In this document: positions 23,991-39,526 of the stretch, in pieces
How the letters are laid out: the number at the start of each line of letters is the position of its first letter
Numbering within the stretch: the first letter of the stretch is position 1
Origin: Hydractinia symbiolongicarpus
Taxonomy: Eukaryota > Cnidaria > Hydrozoa > Anthoathecata > Hydractiniidae
Assembly (NCBI RefSeq): GCF_029227915.1
Contig: NC_079883.1
Coordinates: 10,230,001-10,294,000, forward strand
Length of the DNA stretch: 64,000 bases
Direction of reading: 5' to 3'
Notes under the pieces: model-generated
Seen by the model: only the letters and a program-made list of their open reading frames with translations
Database searches by the model: none
Told to the model about the DNA's origin: nothing
Translations under genes and position numbers: made by a program

Positions 23991-24569
23991 ATGCTTATGA
24001 CTTCGCCCCATCGTCATTTTGGCTTGCGCATTCGTTTTACTTACGACAGAATTCTTCGTGTTTGTAGCCATGAAAGAAAGGGACTTCTGTGAGTGAATTT
24101 TTTTACTGTGGTCTAATAAAAAAGTCGAAACGCAGTGCCCAATATATGAATTGCTCCTAATAGCCGGAAACAGGCCGTGTCGATGATGTAGGCCGACATA
24201 CGCAACGCAAACCAAAGAACGCTTTATGAAAATCCTAACACGAGCGCGGAAGAAGCCCAAATTAACAGACTAGATGTAATGCTGAAGACCTCAAACTCCA
24301 GCAGCTTCTCTTGCAGACTATTGCGTCGTACTACAAATAAAAATTAACATGCTTTCGCATAGTCGCGGCACCCAAAACGGACATTATACGATGTACAGAA
24401 ACACACATTTCTGTTTTCGCGCCAAATCAATTCCCGGGAGTGGTACTTTTACGTCCGCATACTTCGCACCGTCTTAAATTATATCTCATTTACACGGTAA
24501 TGTTTAGTATACTTCTACTGTGATAACAAGCATCGTTTATCGTTGGATTGTTGTAAGAAAACATTAAAA

Positions 24570-25121
24570 ATGAGTGAAGCAGCTTCTCCAAAGAAAATCG
24601 CACCCAAGAAGAAACCTGCTGCAAAGAAGACAGCTGATCACCCTAAATATGTGGACATGATCAAGGCTGCTATCGCTACCCTAAAGGAACGCGGTGGTTC
24701 ATCTCGCCAAGCTATTACAAAATATATTCATGCAAATTACAAAGTTGCTGAAAACTCAGATCATCATCTGAAAATGGCTCTTAAACGAGGAGTAACATCA
24801 GGCGATTTGATTCAAACTAAAGGCACTGGTGCTTCTGGATCATTCAAGCTAGGTCAGGTAAAAAAAGAAAAACCTAAGAAAAAGGCCGCAGCAAAAAAGC
24901 CAACGGCAAAGAAGCCTACTGCAAAGAAAAGTACACCAAAAAAGAAGCCAGCAAAGAAGAGCACGCCAAAGAAAGCAGCAAAGAAGCCTGCCACAAAGAA
25001 AGCCTCGGCTAAGAAACCAGCAGCTAAGAAACCCACAAAGAAGCCTGTTGCTAAAAAACCTGCAGCAAAGAAGGTCAAAAAGACTCCCAAAAAGGCAGCA
25101 AAGAAGACCGCAAAAAAATAA
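24570..25121 (+). CDS. H1: Histone H1, copy 5
   Basis: Consensus protein. Confidence 0.97.
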   Translation: MSEAASPKKIAPKKKPAAKKTADHPKYVDMIKAAIATLKERGGSSRQAITKYIHANYKVAENSDHHLKMALKRGVTSGDLIQTKGTGASGSFKLGQVKKEKPKKKAAAKKPTAKKPTAKKSTPKKKPAKKSTPKKAAKKPATKKASAKKPAAKKPTKKPVAKKPAAKKVKKTPKKAAKKTAKK

Positions 25122-25482
25122 TTTGTGTGTATCTGGCTATTACATTAACAAACGGCTATTTTTATAGCCACACATTTACAAAAAAACATTATCTTGGTAC
25201 AAAGTTAAACTTGTTTAAGTCACTTAAACAGTTAAAAAAGAGTAAATTTAAGATTAGATTCCCTAAGTTTAAGTATTTTCGTTTTTAAATTTCTTATTTT
25301 CTTGCTTTTACTTTTCTTGCCCTTCATATTTTTAACATTGTCAAACTTTATGTAGCATAAAATTTTTATGTAGCATAAAATTTAAACAGAAAGCAGGACA
25401 AAGTTTGATATAAAAAGCTAGCCGTAATATTTTTTATGGATGTGTGGCTATAAAAATAGCCGTTTTTTGTTTGGTAAGATGC

Positions 25483-25896
<414 letters not shown>

Positions 25897-26374
25897 TTAA
25901 GAAGTCGATGTAGTACGGATACACAAGACGGTCTAAAATGCACTATCGCGCCAAAGTTTTATTTCTCATATTGATTGACAGCTAAGGTTCAAAACAAACC
26001 ATTTGATTGGTGCTAAGAAAGTAATTTCTGATTGGCTGCATAATGACATTACGCTCATTACTTTAACATTTTTATAAAATCTGTGTTTTTTGGCTACGGG
26101 AAAACGGCTGTATCTTCTGATACACAAAAGCTTTTGACTTTTTTTTTTTTTAGTAAGTAGCAGAAGGTTTGGCGAATTCCAACGATGCCAAATTTATTGC
26201 CTTACTGAAACATTAAGACCACGAATTTTTAAAAAAACTACAGTTTTACTTAAAAAAATGTACAAAATGTTCGGAACATTTTGTAATGACGCAACTCTAT
26301 TGGTTAATTAGGGTGTTTCCACGAGCAGTAGGTAATTTTATGGCCTCTTTTTAAAGCTGTCTGAATTCTGTTAA

Positions 26375-26731
<357 letters not shown>

Positions 26732-27191
26732 GCGTTGTCATTGCTCAACAAAAACGGCTATTTTTATAGCCACAAATCTTTTAAAACATTACTTTGTGCA
26801 CGCTTCCAAATTACACAATGTGTAAAGTCTTGTCACAGTTACATTTATTGCTATACGATACTATGTCATATATGACACAAAAAAAATTTAGAAATACTTT
26901 GTAGGGTTAATTTGCCTGGGAGTGTTTCCGTGAAAAGCTGGGTTAAGTTAAATGTAAGCAATAACATGGATCAATGTACTTGTCTTTTCTGCAAGTACAG
27001 CTAATAATACGTATGAAAAGTGAAGCTAATCCACACACACATGGGGAAGTATTTTAAATGTAGGCTAGTGTTCTTAAGCACATTATTTAGAAGTTTTATT
27101 AACTTCGGTTAACTTGTAGTGACGCCAAGTAAATGTTTTTTTAAAGATGTGTGGTCTTAAAAAAGACCGTTTGTGTTTGGTAGACGTTGGT

Positions 27192-27596
27192 TTACTTGCT
27201 GCTTGTGTATTTTGTGACGGCTTTTGTTCCTTCACTGACTGCGTGTTTTGCAAGTTCTCCAGGCAAGAGAAGACGTACTGCGGTTTGAATTTCACGAGAA
27301 GAGATGGTCGACTTTTTGTTTTGAAGAGCCAAACGCGAAGCTTCGGAAGCAATGCGCTCAAAGATGTCGTTGACAAATGAGTTCATGATGCTCATAGCTT
27401 TGCTTGAAACTCCGACATCTGGGTGAACTTGTTTCAAAACATTGTAGATGTAAATAGCATAACTTTCCTTTCTCTTTCTCTTGCGTTTCTTTTCACCAGT
27501 TCCACCAATCTTTCCTCCTTTTTTGCCGGCTCTTTTTTCACCTTTCTTGGCTACTTTAGGTGCCTGTTTTCCTCCTTTAGCTGCTGCGTCAGACAT
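27192..27596 (-). CDS. H2B: Histone H2B, copy 5
   Basis: Consensus protein. Confidence 0.98.
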   Translation of the reverse strand: MSDAAAKGGKQAPKVAKKGEKRAGKKGGKIGGTGEKKRKRKRKESYAIYIYNVLKQVHPDVGVSSKAMSIMNSFVNDIFERIASEASRLALQNKKSTISSREIQTAVRLLLPGELAKHAVSEGTKAVTKYTSSK

Positions 27597-27880
27597 GGTT
27601 AAAAATTTTTGCTACTTAACTTGTAAATAAGCATTAAACTGCAAGTCAAAACTTTTTGTTTATAAGTAAAAAAATCGGATCGAATTCGATCCGAAAACGC
27701 CGATACGCAATTTAATTGGTTAAAAAAAAAATCTTTTGTTTAATACTTAATTATGATTGGTTAAAAAAACATGATTTCGATCCTATTTTTATGATGAAAA
27801 AACGAGTAAAGTTTATTTCGTTAACACTTACGTTAAATATTCGTACGTTTTTGTATTAACTTACAAATCAAATCGCAGTT

Positions 27881-28261
27881 ATGTCTGGACGTGGAAAAGG
27901 TGGAAAAGCTAAGGCTAAAGCCAAGACAAGATCCTCAAGAGCTGGACTTCAATTTCCAGTCGGTAGAGTGCATAGATTCCTTTGTAGAGGGCACTATGCT
28001 AACCGAATTGGATCTGGAGCACCAGTTTACTTAGCAGCCGTCTTGGAATATTTATCTGCTGAGATATTGGAGTTGGCTGGTAACGCAGCAAGAGACAACA
28101 AAAAAGCTAGGATTATTCCAAGACATTTACAATTGGCTGTTCGTAATGATGAAGAATTAAACAAACTTTTGAGCGGTGTAACCATTGCAGCTGGTGGTGT
28201 TTTGCCAAACATTCAAGCTGTCTTACTCCCAAAGAAGAACGACAAAGGACAGAAGAAGTAA
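27881..28261 (+). CDS. H2A: Histone H2A, copy 5 (R34C)
   Basis: Base 27983 turns CGT into TGT, giving Cys for Arg at mature residue 34 in HRFLRRG, a DNA-facing stretch at the end of helix 1. It removes a conserved positive charge. Otherwise consensus. Confidence 0.97.
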   Translation: MSGRGKGGKAKAKAKTRSSRAGLQFPVGRVHRFLCRGHYANRIGSGAPVYLAAVLEYLSAEILELAGNAARDNKKARIIPRHLQLAVRNDEELNKLLSGVTIAAGGVLPNIQAVLLPKKNDKGQKK

Positions 28262-28458
28262 ACCGCTACACTCAGAAAACAACGGCTATTTTTATAGCCA
28301 CACATCTTTAAAAAAACATTGTTTTTTTCACAAAACTATAACCTTAAAGTCTAATAGATAATCCATGCATACGCCTTGTCCTAAGTAACTCAAAGAAATT
28401 AAATAAAAAAATTTGATCACAACGTCAAAATAAATTGCACGTATTTGCACCTACTAAT

Positions 28459-28577
28459 GTCTACGGCCATACCACGATGAACACACCCGTTCTCGTCTGA
28501 TCACGGAAGTTAAGCATCGTCGGGCCGGGATAGTACTTGGATGGGGGACCGCCTGGGAACTCCCGGTGTCGTAGGCT
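28459..28577 (+). rRNA. 5S rRNA, copy 5
   Basis: Consensus 5S. Confidence 0.96.
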
Positions 28578-28905
28578 TTTCATTTTCATTTGCTGTGATA
28601 TATTTCTTGTTATAACAATTAAGGAACGTGGCGGTTGTTGAAAGTGTTTCCTATGACATTTTCCTACGACATTTTCAGGTGATAGTACGAGAAAAAAGAG
28701 CTTTCAAATGCATACAAACTCGATCTATTGCCGATCATCCAATAACCCTGACGGAATGGCAAATAAAATAAAATTCCGCCGCCTTCCGAGGACTTATATC
28801 GCAATCACGTTTCGTAACAGCCAAGCGAGGTTTTACCTTAGCGTTTAAGTCACCACCGACATTTGGCCGCGCAACTTTTCTAAGCTCATTCATTTTGACT
28901 TAAGG

Positions 28906-29070
28906 AGGGGGCGAGCGCGGACGCAGGCCCCCACTAGAAGAAATTGTACGGTCGAGTTACTGACGTTTGCAGTAATCGCAGAGGTCAGCCCAAGCGTAGT
29001 GCAATGCAAGAGCCTCACTCTGGAAGAAAACCCTCATTGATCAGTCTTTACTTCCCCGTCAGTTAAGTAT
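28906..29070 (-). ncRNA. U1: U1 snRNA, copy 5, altered 5' splice-site box and Sm site
   Basis: A U1 copy with three changed bases in key places. nt 8 is A instead of C (base 29063), so the 5' end reads AUACUUAACUG and no longer pairs with the invariant G of GU introns. nt 133-134 GG become UC (28937-28938), turning the Sm site AAUUUCUGG into AAUUUCUUC. Stem-loops I and II are intact. It may be a pseudogene, an RNA with altered specificity, or a sequence error. Confidence 0.85.
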
Positions 29071-29259
29071 GAGTTGGAACTGCACCGTAGCATGAGGGTA
29101 CCCTTCAAAGTTTGTTAATGCTTGTGGCTTGAGTGTGTTATAAACTGCTGTGTCGCGGGGCATAGGCTGTATTCTCCCCCAGTGTACGCGTTTTGTTCCC
29201 GCCGTAGACTATGCAGAGTGCCGTCGGAAAGAGGACTGCTATTATTCTTTTATTGCTTA

Positions 29260-29447
29260 TGTGGGCCGCCATCGGTAATAGTGCAACACCAAGGCAACCC
29301 GTGGTCACGGCGTGAATGAATCCACCTCCATGACCCAAGGCCAAAAATCAGATTAATATACTGACCATTCAGAGAATGGCCTACCAGATATTAAACTGAT
29401 AAGAACAGATACTACACTTGATCTTAGCCATTAGGCGGAGAAGCGAT
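29260..29447 (-). ncRNA. U2: U2 snRNA, copy 6 (G11C)
   Basis: Base 29437 gives C for G at nt 11, opening the base pair that closes stem I (GGCC-UAAU-GGCU), next to the U2 region pairing with U6. The branch-point box is unchanged. Confidence 0.92.
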
Positions 29448-29769
29448 AAAGAACAAGCGTTGCCATGATAGGCATCGTCCACACACCGTAACTGCTTGTG
29501 GAGCATGTCACGTTACTGTAAAGCTTACAACTGTCACCGCGTACGGATGGACGGCGACATAGTAAAAATCACGGCTGTTGATTTAGCCGTAGGATGGAGA
29601 GCGACTGTAGCGAGTGGATGGTAACTTACATGAATGCTAACAAAGGCGACGATACTAAGTGCGTGATATTACTTTCCAATATTTCTGCGTACATTCCGTT
29701 TATCAACGCATTACGCCAGAACGTGCGCGCGCGTTACACAGTAGACCATGCAGCCGAAATGCGACAGTG

Positions 29770-29842
29770 CGACCCTGCCAGGAGTCGAACCTGGAATCCC
29801 CTGATTCGTAGTCAGATGCCTTATCCATTGGGCCACAGGGCC
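29770..29842 (-). tRNA. tRNA-Arg(ACG), copy 6
   Basis: Consensus tRNA; a private G to T lies 87 nt away at 29683. Confidence 0.94.
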
Positions 29843-30421
29843 ATGCTTATGACTTCGCCCCATCGTCATTTTGGCTTGCGCATTCGTTTTACTTACGACA
29901 GAATTCTTCGTGTTTGTAGCCATGAAAGAAAGGGACTTCTGTGAGTGAATTTTTTTACTGTGGTCTAATAAAAAAGTCGAAACGCAGTGCCCAATATATG
30001 AATTGCTCCTAATAGCCGGAAACAGGCCGTGTCGATGATGTAGGCCGACATACGCAACGCAAACCAAAGAACGCTTTATGAAAATCCTAACACGAGCGCG
30101 GAAGAAGCCCAAATTAACAGACTAGATGTAATGCTGAAGACCTCAAACTCCAGCAGCTTCTCTTGCAGACTATTGCGTCGTACTACAAATAAAAATTAAC
30201 ATGCTTTCGCATAGTCGCGGCACCCAAAACGGACATTATACGATGTACAGAAACACACATTTCTGTTTTCGCGCCAAATCAATTCCCGGGAGTGGTACTT
30301 TTACGTCCGCATACTTCGCACCGTCTTAAATTATATCTCATTTACACGGTAATGTTTAGTATACTTCTACTGTGATAACAAGCATCGTTTATCGTTGGAT
30401 TGTTGTAAGAAAACATTAAAA

Positions 30422-30973
30422 ATGAGTGAAGCAGCTTCTCCAAAGAAAATCGCACCCAAGAAGAAACCTGCTGCAAAGAAGACAGCTGATCACCCTAAAT
30501 ATGTGGACATGATCAAGGCTGCTATCGCTACCCTAAAGGAACGCGGTGGTTCATCTCGCCAAGCTATTACAAAATATATTCATGCAAATTACAAAGTTGC
30601 TGAAAACTCAGATCATCATCTGAAAATGGCTCTTAAACGAGGAGTAACATCAGGCGATTTGATTCAAACTAAAGGCACTGGTGCTTCTGGATCATTCAAG
30701 CTAGGTCAGGTAAAAAAAGAAAAACCTAAGAAAAAGGCCGCAGCAAAAAAGCCAACGGCAAAGAAGCCTACTGCAAAGAAAAGTACACCAAAAAAGAAGC
30801 CAGCAAAGAAGAGCACGCCAAAGAAAGCAGCAAAGAAGCCTGCCACAAAGAAAGCCTCGGCTAAGAAACCAGCAGCTAAGAAACCCACAAAGAAGCCTGT
30901 TGCTAAAAAACCTGCAGCAAAGAAGGTCAAAAAGACTCCCAAAAAGGCAGCAAAGAAGACCGCAAAAAAATAA
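30422..30973 (+). CDS. H1: Histone H1, copy 6
   Basis: Consensus protein. Confidence 0.97.
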   Translation: MSEAASPKKIAPKKKPAAKKTADHPKYVDMIKAAIATLKERGGSSRQAITKYIHANYKVAENSDHHLKMALKRGVTSGDLIQTKGTGASGSFKLGQVKKEKPKKKAAAKKPTAKKPTAKKSTPKKKPAKKSTPKKAAKKPATKKASAKKPAAKKPTKKPVAKKPAAKKVKKTPKKAAKKTAKK

Positions 30974-31334
30974 TTTGTGTGTATCTGGCTATTACATTAA
31001 CAAACGGCTATTTTTATAGCCACACATTTACAAAAAAACATTATCTTGGTACAAAGTTAAACTTGTTTAAGTCACTTAAACAGTTAAAAAAGAGTAAATT
31101 TAAGATTAGATTCCCTAAGTTTAAGTATTTTCGTTTTTAAATTTCTTATTTTCTTGCTTTTACTTTTCTTGCCCTTCATATTTTTAACATTGTCAAACTT
31201 TATGTAGCATAAAATTTTTATGTAGCATAAAATTTAAACAGAAAGCAGGACAAAGTTTGATATAAAAAGCTAGCCGTAATATTTTTTATGGATGTGTGGC
31301 TATAAAAATAGCCGTTTTTTGTTTGGTAAGATGC

Positions 31335-31748
<414 letters not shown>

Positions 31749-32225
31749 TTAAGAAGTCGATGTAGTACGGATACACAAGACGGTCTAAAATGCACTATCG
31801 CGCCAAAGTTTTATTTCTCATATTGATTGACAGCTAAGGTTCAAAACAAACCATTTGATTGGTGCTAAGAAAGTAATTTCTGATTGGCTGCATAATGACA
31901 TTACGCTCATTACTTTAACATTTTTATAAAATCTGTGTTTTTTGGCTACGGGAAAACGGCTGTATCTTCTGATACACAAAAGCTTTTGACTTTTTTTTTT
32001 TTTAGTAAGTAGCAGAAGGTTTGGCGAATTCCAACGATGCCAAATTTATTGCCTTACTGAAACATTAAGACCACGAATTTTTAAAAAACTACAGTTTTAC
32101 TTAAAAAAATGTACAAAATGTTCGGAACATTTTGTAATGACGCAACTCTATTGGTTAATTAGGGTGTTTCCACGAGCAGTAGGTAATTTTATGGCCTCTT
32201 TTTAAAGCTGTCTGAATTCTGTTAA

Positions 32226-32582
<357 letters not shown>

Positions 32583-33042
32583 GCGTTGTCATTGCTCAAC
32601 AAAAACGGCTATTTTTATAGCCACAAATCTTTTAAAACATTACTTTGTGCACGCTTCCAAATTACACAATGTGTAAAGTCTTGTCACAGTTACATTTATT
32701 GCTATACGATACTATGTCATATATGACACAAAAAAAATTTAGAAATACTTTGTAGGGTTAATTTGCCTGGGAGTGTTTCCGTGAAAAGCTGGGTTAAGTT
32801 AAATGTAAGCAATAACATGGATCAATGTACTTGTCTTTTCTGCAAGTACAGCTAATAATACGTATGAAAAGTGAAGCTAATCCACACACACATGGGGAAG
32901 TATTTTAAATGTAGGCTAGTGTTCTTAAGCACATTATTTAGAAGTTTTATTAACTTCGGTTAACTTGTAGTGACGCCAAGTAAATGTTTTTTTAAAGATG
33001 TGTGGTCTTAAAAAAGACCGTTTGTGTTTGGTAGACGTTGGT

Positions 33043-33447
33043 TTACTTGCTGCTTGTGTATTTTGTGACGGCTTTTGTTCCTTCACTGACTGCGTGTTTT
33101 GCAAGTTCTCCAGGCAAGAGAAGACGTACTGCGGTTTGAATTTCACGAGAAGAGATGGTCGACTTTTTGTTTTGAAGAGCCAAACGCGAAGCTTCGGAAG
33201 CAATGCGCTCAAAGATGTCGTTGACAAATGAGTTCATGATGCTCATAGCTTTGCTTGAAACTCCGACATCTGGGTGAACTTGTTTCAAAACATTGTAGAT
33301 GTAAATAGCATAACTTTCCTTTCTCTTTCTCTTGCGTTTCTTTTCACCAGTTCCACCAATCTTTCCTCCTTTTTTGCCGGCTCTTTTTTCACCTTTCTTG
33401 GCTACTTTAGGTGCCTGTTTTCCTCCTTTAGCTGCTGCGTCAGACAT
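33043..33447 (-). CDS. H2B: Histone H2B, copy 6
   Basis: Consensus protein. Confidence 0.98.
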   Translation of the reverse strand: MSDAAAKGGKQAPKVAKKGEKRAGKKGGKIGGTGEKKRKRKRKESYAIYIYNVLKQVHPDVGVSSKAMSIMNSFVNDIFERIASEASRLALQNKKSTISSREIQTAVRLLLPGELAKHAVSEGTKAVTKYTSSK

Positions 33448-33731
33448 GGTTAAAAATTTTTGCTACTTAACTTGTAAATAAGCATTAAACTGCAAGTCAA
33501 AACTTTTTGTTTATAAGTAAAAAAATCGGATCGAATTCGATCCGAAAACGCCGATACGCAATTTAATTGGTTAAAAAAAAAATCTTTTGTTTAATACTTA
33601 ATTATGATTGGTTAAAAAAACATGATTTCGATCCTATTTTTATGATGAAAAAACGAGTAAAGTTTATTTCGTTAACACTTACGTTAAATATTCGTACGTT
33701 TTTGTATTAACTTACAAATCAAATCGCAGTT

Positions 33732-34112
33732 ATGTCTGGACGTGGAAAAGGTGGAAAAGCTAAGGCTAAAGCCAAGACAAGATCCTCAAGAGCTGGACTT
33801 CAATTTCCAGTCGGTAGAGTGCATAGATTCCTTCGTAGAGGGCACTATGCTAACCGAATTGGATCTGGAGCACCAGTTTACTTAGCAGCCGTCTTGGAAT
33901 ATTTATCTGCTGAGATATTGGAGTTGGCTGGTAACGCAGCAAGAGACAACAAAAAAGCTAGGATTATTCCAAGACATTTACAATTGGCTGTTCGTAATGA
34001 TGAAGAATTAAACAAACTTTTGAGCGGTGTAACCATTGCAGCTGGTGGTGTTTTGCCAAACATTCAAGCTGTCTTACTCCCAAAGAAGAACGACAAAGGA
34101 CAGAAGAAGTAA
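33732..34112 (+). CDS. H2A: Histone H2A, copy 6
   Basis: Consensus protein. Confidence 0.98.
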   Translation: MSGRGKGGKAKAKAKTRSSRAGLQFPVGRVHRFLRRGHYANRIGSGAPVYLAAVLEYLSAEILELAGNAARDNKKARIIPRHLQLAVRNDEELNKLLSGVTIAAGGVLPNIQAVLLPKKNDKGQKK

Positions 34113-34309
34113 ACCGCTACACTCAGAAAACAACGGCTATTTTTATAGCCACACATCTTTAAAAAAACATTGTTTTTTTCACAAAACTATAACCTTAAAG
34201 TCTAATAGATAATCCATGCATACGCCTTGTCCTAAGTAACTCAAAGAAATTAAATAAAAAAATTTGATCACAACGTCAAAATAAATTGCACGTATTTGCA
34301 CCTACTAAT

Positions 34310-34428
34310 GTCTACGGCCATACCACGATGAACACACCCGTTCTCGTCTGATCACGGAAGTTAAGCATCGTCGGGCCGGGATAGTACTTGGATGGGGGAC
34401 CGCCTGGGAACTCCCGGTGTCGTAGGCT
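34310..34428 (+). rRNA. 5S rRNA, copy 6
   Basis: Consensus 5S. Confidence 0.96.
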
Positions 34429-34756
34429 TTTCATTTTCATTTGCTGTGATATATTTCTTGTTATAACAATTAAGGAACGTGGCGGTTGTTGAAAGTGTTT
34501 CCTATGACATTTTCCTACGACATTTTCAGGTGATAGTACGAGAAAAAAGAGCTTTCAAATGCATACAAACTCGATCTATTGCCGATCATCCAATAACCCT
34601 GACGGAATGGCAAATAAAATAAAATTCCGCCGCCTTCCGAGGACTTATATCGCAATCACGTTTCGTAACAGCCAAGCGAGGTTTTACCTTAGCGTTTAAG
34701 TCACCACCGACATTTGGCCGCGCAACTTTTCTAAGCTCATTCATTTTGACTTAAGG

Positions 34757-34921
34757 AGGGGGCGAGCGCGGACGCAGGCCCCCACTACCAGAAATTGTAC
34801 GGTCGAGTTACTGACGTTTGCAGTAATCGCAGAGGTCAGCCCAAGCGTAGTGCAATGCAAGAGCCTCACTCTGGAAGAAAACCCTCATTGATCAGTCTTT
34901 ACTTCCCCGTCAGGTAAGTAT
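34757..34921 (-). ncRNA. U1: U1 snRNA, copy 6
   Basis: Consensus U1. Confidence 0.94.
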
Positions 34922-35110
34922 GAGTTGGAACTGCACCGTAGCATGAGGGTACCCTTCAAAGTTTGTTAATGCTTGTGGCTTGAGTGTGTTATAAACTGCC
35001 GTGTCGCGGGGCATAGGCTGTATTCTCCCCCAGTGTACGCGTTTTGTTCCCGCCGTAGACTATGCAGAGTGCCGTCGGAAAGAGGACTGCTATTATTCTT
35101 TTATTGCTTA

Positions 35111-35298
35111 TGTGGGCCGCCATCGGTAATAGTGCAACACCAAGGCAACCCGTGGTCACGGCGTGAATGAATCCACCTCCATGACCCAAGGCCAAAAATC
35201 AGATTAATATACTGACCATTCAGAGAATGGCCTACCAGATATTAAACTGATAAGAACAGATACTACACTTGATCTTAGCCATTAGGCCGAGAAGCGAT
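35111..35298 (-). ncRNA. U2: U2 snRNA, copy 7
   Basis: Consensus U2. Confidence 0.94.
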
Positions 35299-35620
35299 AA
35301 AGAACAAGCGTTGCCATGATAGGCATCGTCCACACACCGTAACTGCTTGTGGAGCATGTCACGTTACTGTAAAGCTTACAACTGTCACCGCGTACGGATG
35401 GACGGCGACATAGTAAAAATCACGGCTGTTGATTTAGCCGTAGGATGGAGAGCGACTGTAGCGAGTGGATGGTAACTTACATGAATGCTAACAAAGGCGA
35501 CGATACTAAGTGCGTGATATTACTTTCCAATATGTCTGCGTACATTCCGTTTATCAACGCATTACGCCAGAACGTGCGCGCGCGTTACACAGTAGACCAT
35601 GCAGCCGAAATGCGACAGTG

Positions 35621-35693
35621 CGACCCTGCCAGGAGTCGAACCTGGAATCCCCTGATTCGTAGTCAGATGCCTTATCCATTGGGCCACAGGGCC
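35621..35693 (-). tRNA. tRNA-Arg(ACG), copy 7
   Basis: Consensus tRNA, the last before unit 8, which has none. Confidence 0.94.
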
Positions 35694-36272
35694 ATGCTTA
35701 TGACTTCGCCCCATCGTCATTTTGGCTTGCGCATTCGTTTTACTTACGACAGAATTCTTCGTGTTTGTAGCCATGAAAGAAAGGGACTTCTGTGAGTGAA
35801 TTTTTTTACTGTGGTCTAATAAAAAAGTCGAAACGCAGTGCCCAATATATGAATTGCTCCTAATAGCCGGAAACAGGCCGTGTCGATGATGTAGGCCGAC
35901 ATACGCAACGCAAACCAAAGAACGCTTTATGAAAATCCTAACACGAGCGCGGAAGAAGCCCAAATTAACAGACTAGATGTAATGCTGAAGACCTCAAACT
36001 CCAGCAGCTTCTCTTGCAGACTATTGCGTCGTACTACAAATAAAAATTAACATGCTTTCGCATAGTCGCGGCACCCAAAACGGACATTATACGATGTACA
36101 GAAACACACATTTCTGTTTTCGCGCCAAATCAATTCCCGGGAGTGGTACTTTTACGTCCGCATACTTCGCACCGTCTTAAATTATATCTCATTTACACGG
36201 TAATGTTTAGTATACTTCTACTGTGATAACAAGCATCGTTTATCGTTGGATTGTTGTAAGAAAACATTAAAA

Positions 36273-36824
36273 ATGAGTGAAGCAGCTTCTCCAAAGAAAA
36301 TCGCACCCAAGAAGAAACCTGCTGCAAAGAAGACAGCTGATCACCCTAAATATGTGGACATGATCAAGGCTGCTATCGCTACCCTAAAGGAACGCGGTGG
36401 TTCATCTCGCCAAGCTATTACAAAATATATTCATGCAAATTACAAAGTTGCTGAAAACTCAGATCATCATCTGAAAATGGCTCTTAAACGAGGAGTAACA
36501 TCAGGCGATTTGATTCAAACTAAAGGCACTGGTGCTTCTGGATCATTCAAGCTAGGTCAGGTAAAAAAAGAAAAACCTAAGAAAAAGGCCGCAGCAAAAA
36601 AGCCAACGGCAAAGAAGCCTACTGCAAAGAAAAGTACACCAAAAAAGAAGCCAGCAAAGAAGAGCACGCCAAAGAAAGCAGCAAAGAAGCCTGCCACAAA
36701 GAAAGCCTCGGCTAAGAAACCAGCAGCTAAGAAACCCACAAAGAAGCCTGTTGCTAAAAAACCTGCAGCAAAGAAGGTCAAAAAGACTCCCAAAAAGGCA
36801 GCAAAGAAGACCGCAAAAAAATAA
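36273..36824 (+). CDS. H1: Histone H1, copy 7
   Basis: Consensus protein. Confidence 0.97.
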   Translation: MSEAASPKKIAPKKKPAAKKTADHPKYVDMIKAAIATLKERGGSSRQAITKYIHANYKVAENSDHHLKMALKRGVTSGDLIQTKGTGASGSFKLGQVKKEKPKKKAAAKKPTAKKPTAKKSTPKKKPAKKSTPKKAAKKPATKKASAKKPAAKKPTKKPVAKKPAAKKVKKTPKKAAKKTAKK

Positions 36825-37185
36825 TTTGTGTGTATCTGGCTATTACATTAACAAACGGCTATTTTTATAGCCACACATTTACAAAAAAACATTATCTTGG
36901 TACAAAGTTAAACTTGTTTAAGTCACTTAAACAGTTAAAAAAGAGTAAATTTAAGATTAGATTCCCTAAGTTTAAGTATTTTCGTTTTTAAATTTCTTAT
37001 TTTCTTGCTTTTACTTTTCTTGCCCTTCATATTTTTAACATTGTCAAACTTTATGTAGCATAAAATTTTTATGTAGCATAAAATTTAAACAGAAAGCAGG
37101 ACAAAGTTTGATATAAAAAGCTAGCCGTAATATTTTTTATGGATGTGTGGCTATAAAAATAGCCGTTTTTTGTTTGGTAAGATGC

Positions 37186-37599
<414 letters not shown>

Positions 37600-38077
37600 T
37601 TAAGAAGTCGATGTAGTACGGATACACAAGACGGTCTAAAATGCACTATCGCGCCAAAGTTTTATTTCTCATATTGATTGACAGCTAAGGTTCAAAACAA
37701 ACCATTTGATTGGTGCTAAGAAAGTAATTTCTGATTGGCTGCATAATGACATTACGCTCATTACTTTAACATTTTTATAAAATCTGTGTTTTTTGGCTAC
37801 GGGAAAACGGCTGTATCTTCTGATACACAAAAGCTTTTGACTTTTTTTTTTTTTAGTAAGTAGCAGAAGGTTTGGCGAATTCCAACGATGCCAAATTTAT
37901 TGCCTTACTGAAACATTAAGACCACGAATTTTTAAAAAAACTACAGTTTTACTTAAAAAAATGTACAAAATGTTCGGAACATTTTGTAATGACGCAACTC
38001 TATTGGTTAATTAGGGTGTTTCCACGAGCAGTAGGTAATTTTATGGCCTCTTTTTAAAGCTGTCTGAATTCTGTTAA

Positions 38078-38434
<357 letters not shown>

Positions 38435-38615
38435 GCGTTGTCATTGCTCAACAAAAACGGCTATTTTTATAGCCACAAATCTTTTAAAACATTACTTTGT
38501 GCACGCTTCCAAATTACACAATGTGTAAAGTCAAGCGAGGTTTTACCTTAGCGTTTAAGTCACCACCGACATTTGGCCGCGCAACTTTTCTAAGCTCATT
38601 CATTTTGACTTAAGG

Positions 38616-38780
38616 AGGGGGCGAGCGCGGACGCAGGCCCCCACTACCAGAAATTGTACGGTCGAGTTACTGACGTTTGCAGTAATCGCAGAGGTCAGCC
38701 CAAGCGTAGTGCAATGCAAGAGCCTCACTCTGGAAGAAAACCCTCATTGATCAGTCTTTACTTCCCCGTCAGGTAAGTAT
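38616..38780 (-). ncRNA. U1: U1 snRNA, copy 7
   Basis: Consensus U1 with about 80 bp of its usual downstream sequence, including the candidate 3' box. Confidence 0.94.
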
Positions 38781-38969
38781 GAGTTGGAACTGCACCGTAG
38801 CATGAGGGTACCCTTCAAAGTTTGTTAATGCTTGTGGCTTGAGTGTGTTATAAACTGCCGTGTCGCGGGGCATAGGCTGTATTCTCCCCCAGTGTACGCG
38901 TTTTGTTCCCGCCGTAGACTATGCAGAGTGCCGTCGGAAAGAGGACTGCTATTATTCTTTTATTGCTTA

Positions 38970-39157
38970 TGTGGGCCGCCATCGGTAATAGTGCAACACC
39001 AAGGCAACCCGTGGTCACGGCGTGAATGAATCCACCTCCATGACCCAAGGCCAAAAATCAGATTAATATACTGACCATTCAGAGAATGGCCTACCAGATA
39101 TTAAACTGATAAGAACAGATACTACACTTGATCTTAGCCATTAGGCCGAGAAGCGAT
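38970..39157 (-). ncRNA. U2: U2 snRNA, copy 8
   Basis: Consensus U2 with its promoter kept to 39379, beyond the candidate PSE. Confidence 0.94.
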
Positions 39158-39526
39158 AAAGAACAAGCGTTGCCATGATAGGCATCGTCCACACACCGTA
39201 ACTGCTTGTGGAGCATGTCACGTTACTGTAAAGCTTACAACTGTCACCGCGTACGGATGGACGGCGACATAGTAAAAATCACGGCTGTTGATTTAGCCGT
39301 AGGATGGAGAGCGACTGTAGCGAGTGGATGGTAACTTACATGAATGCTAACAAAGGCGACGATACTAAGTGCGTGATATCAAATCAATTCCCGGGAGTGG
39401 TACTTTTACGTCCGCATACTTCGCACCGTCTTAAATTATATCTCATTTACACGGTAATGTTTAGTATACTTCTACTGTGATAACAAGCATCGTTTATCGT
39501 TGGATTGTTGTAAGAAAACATTAAAA

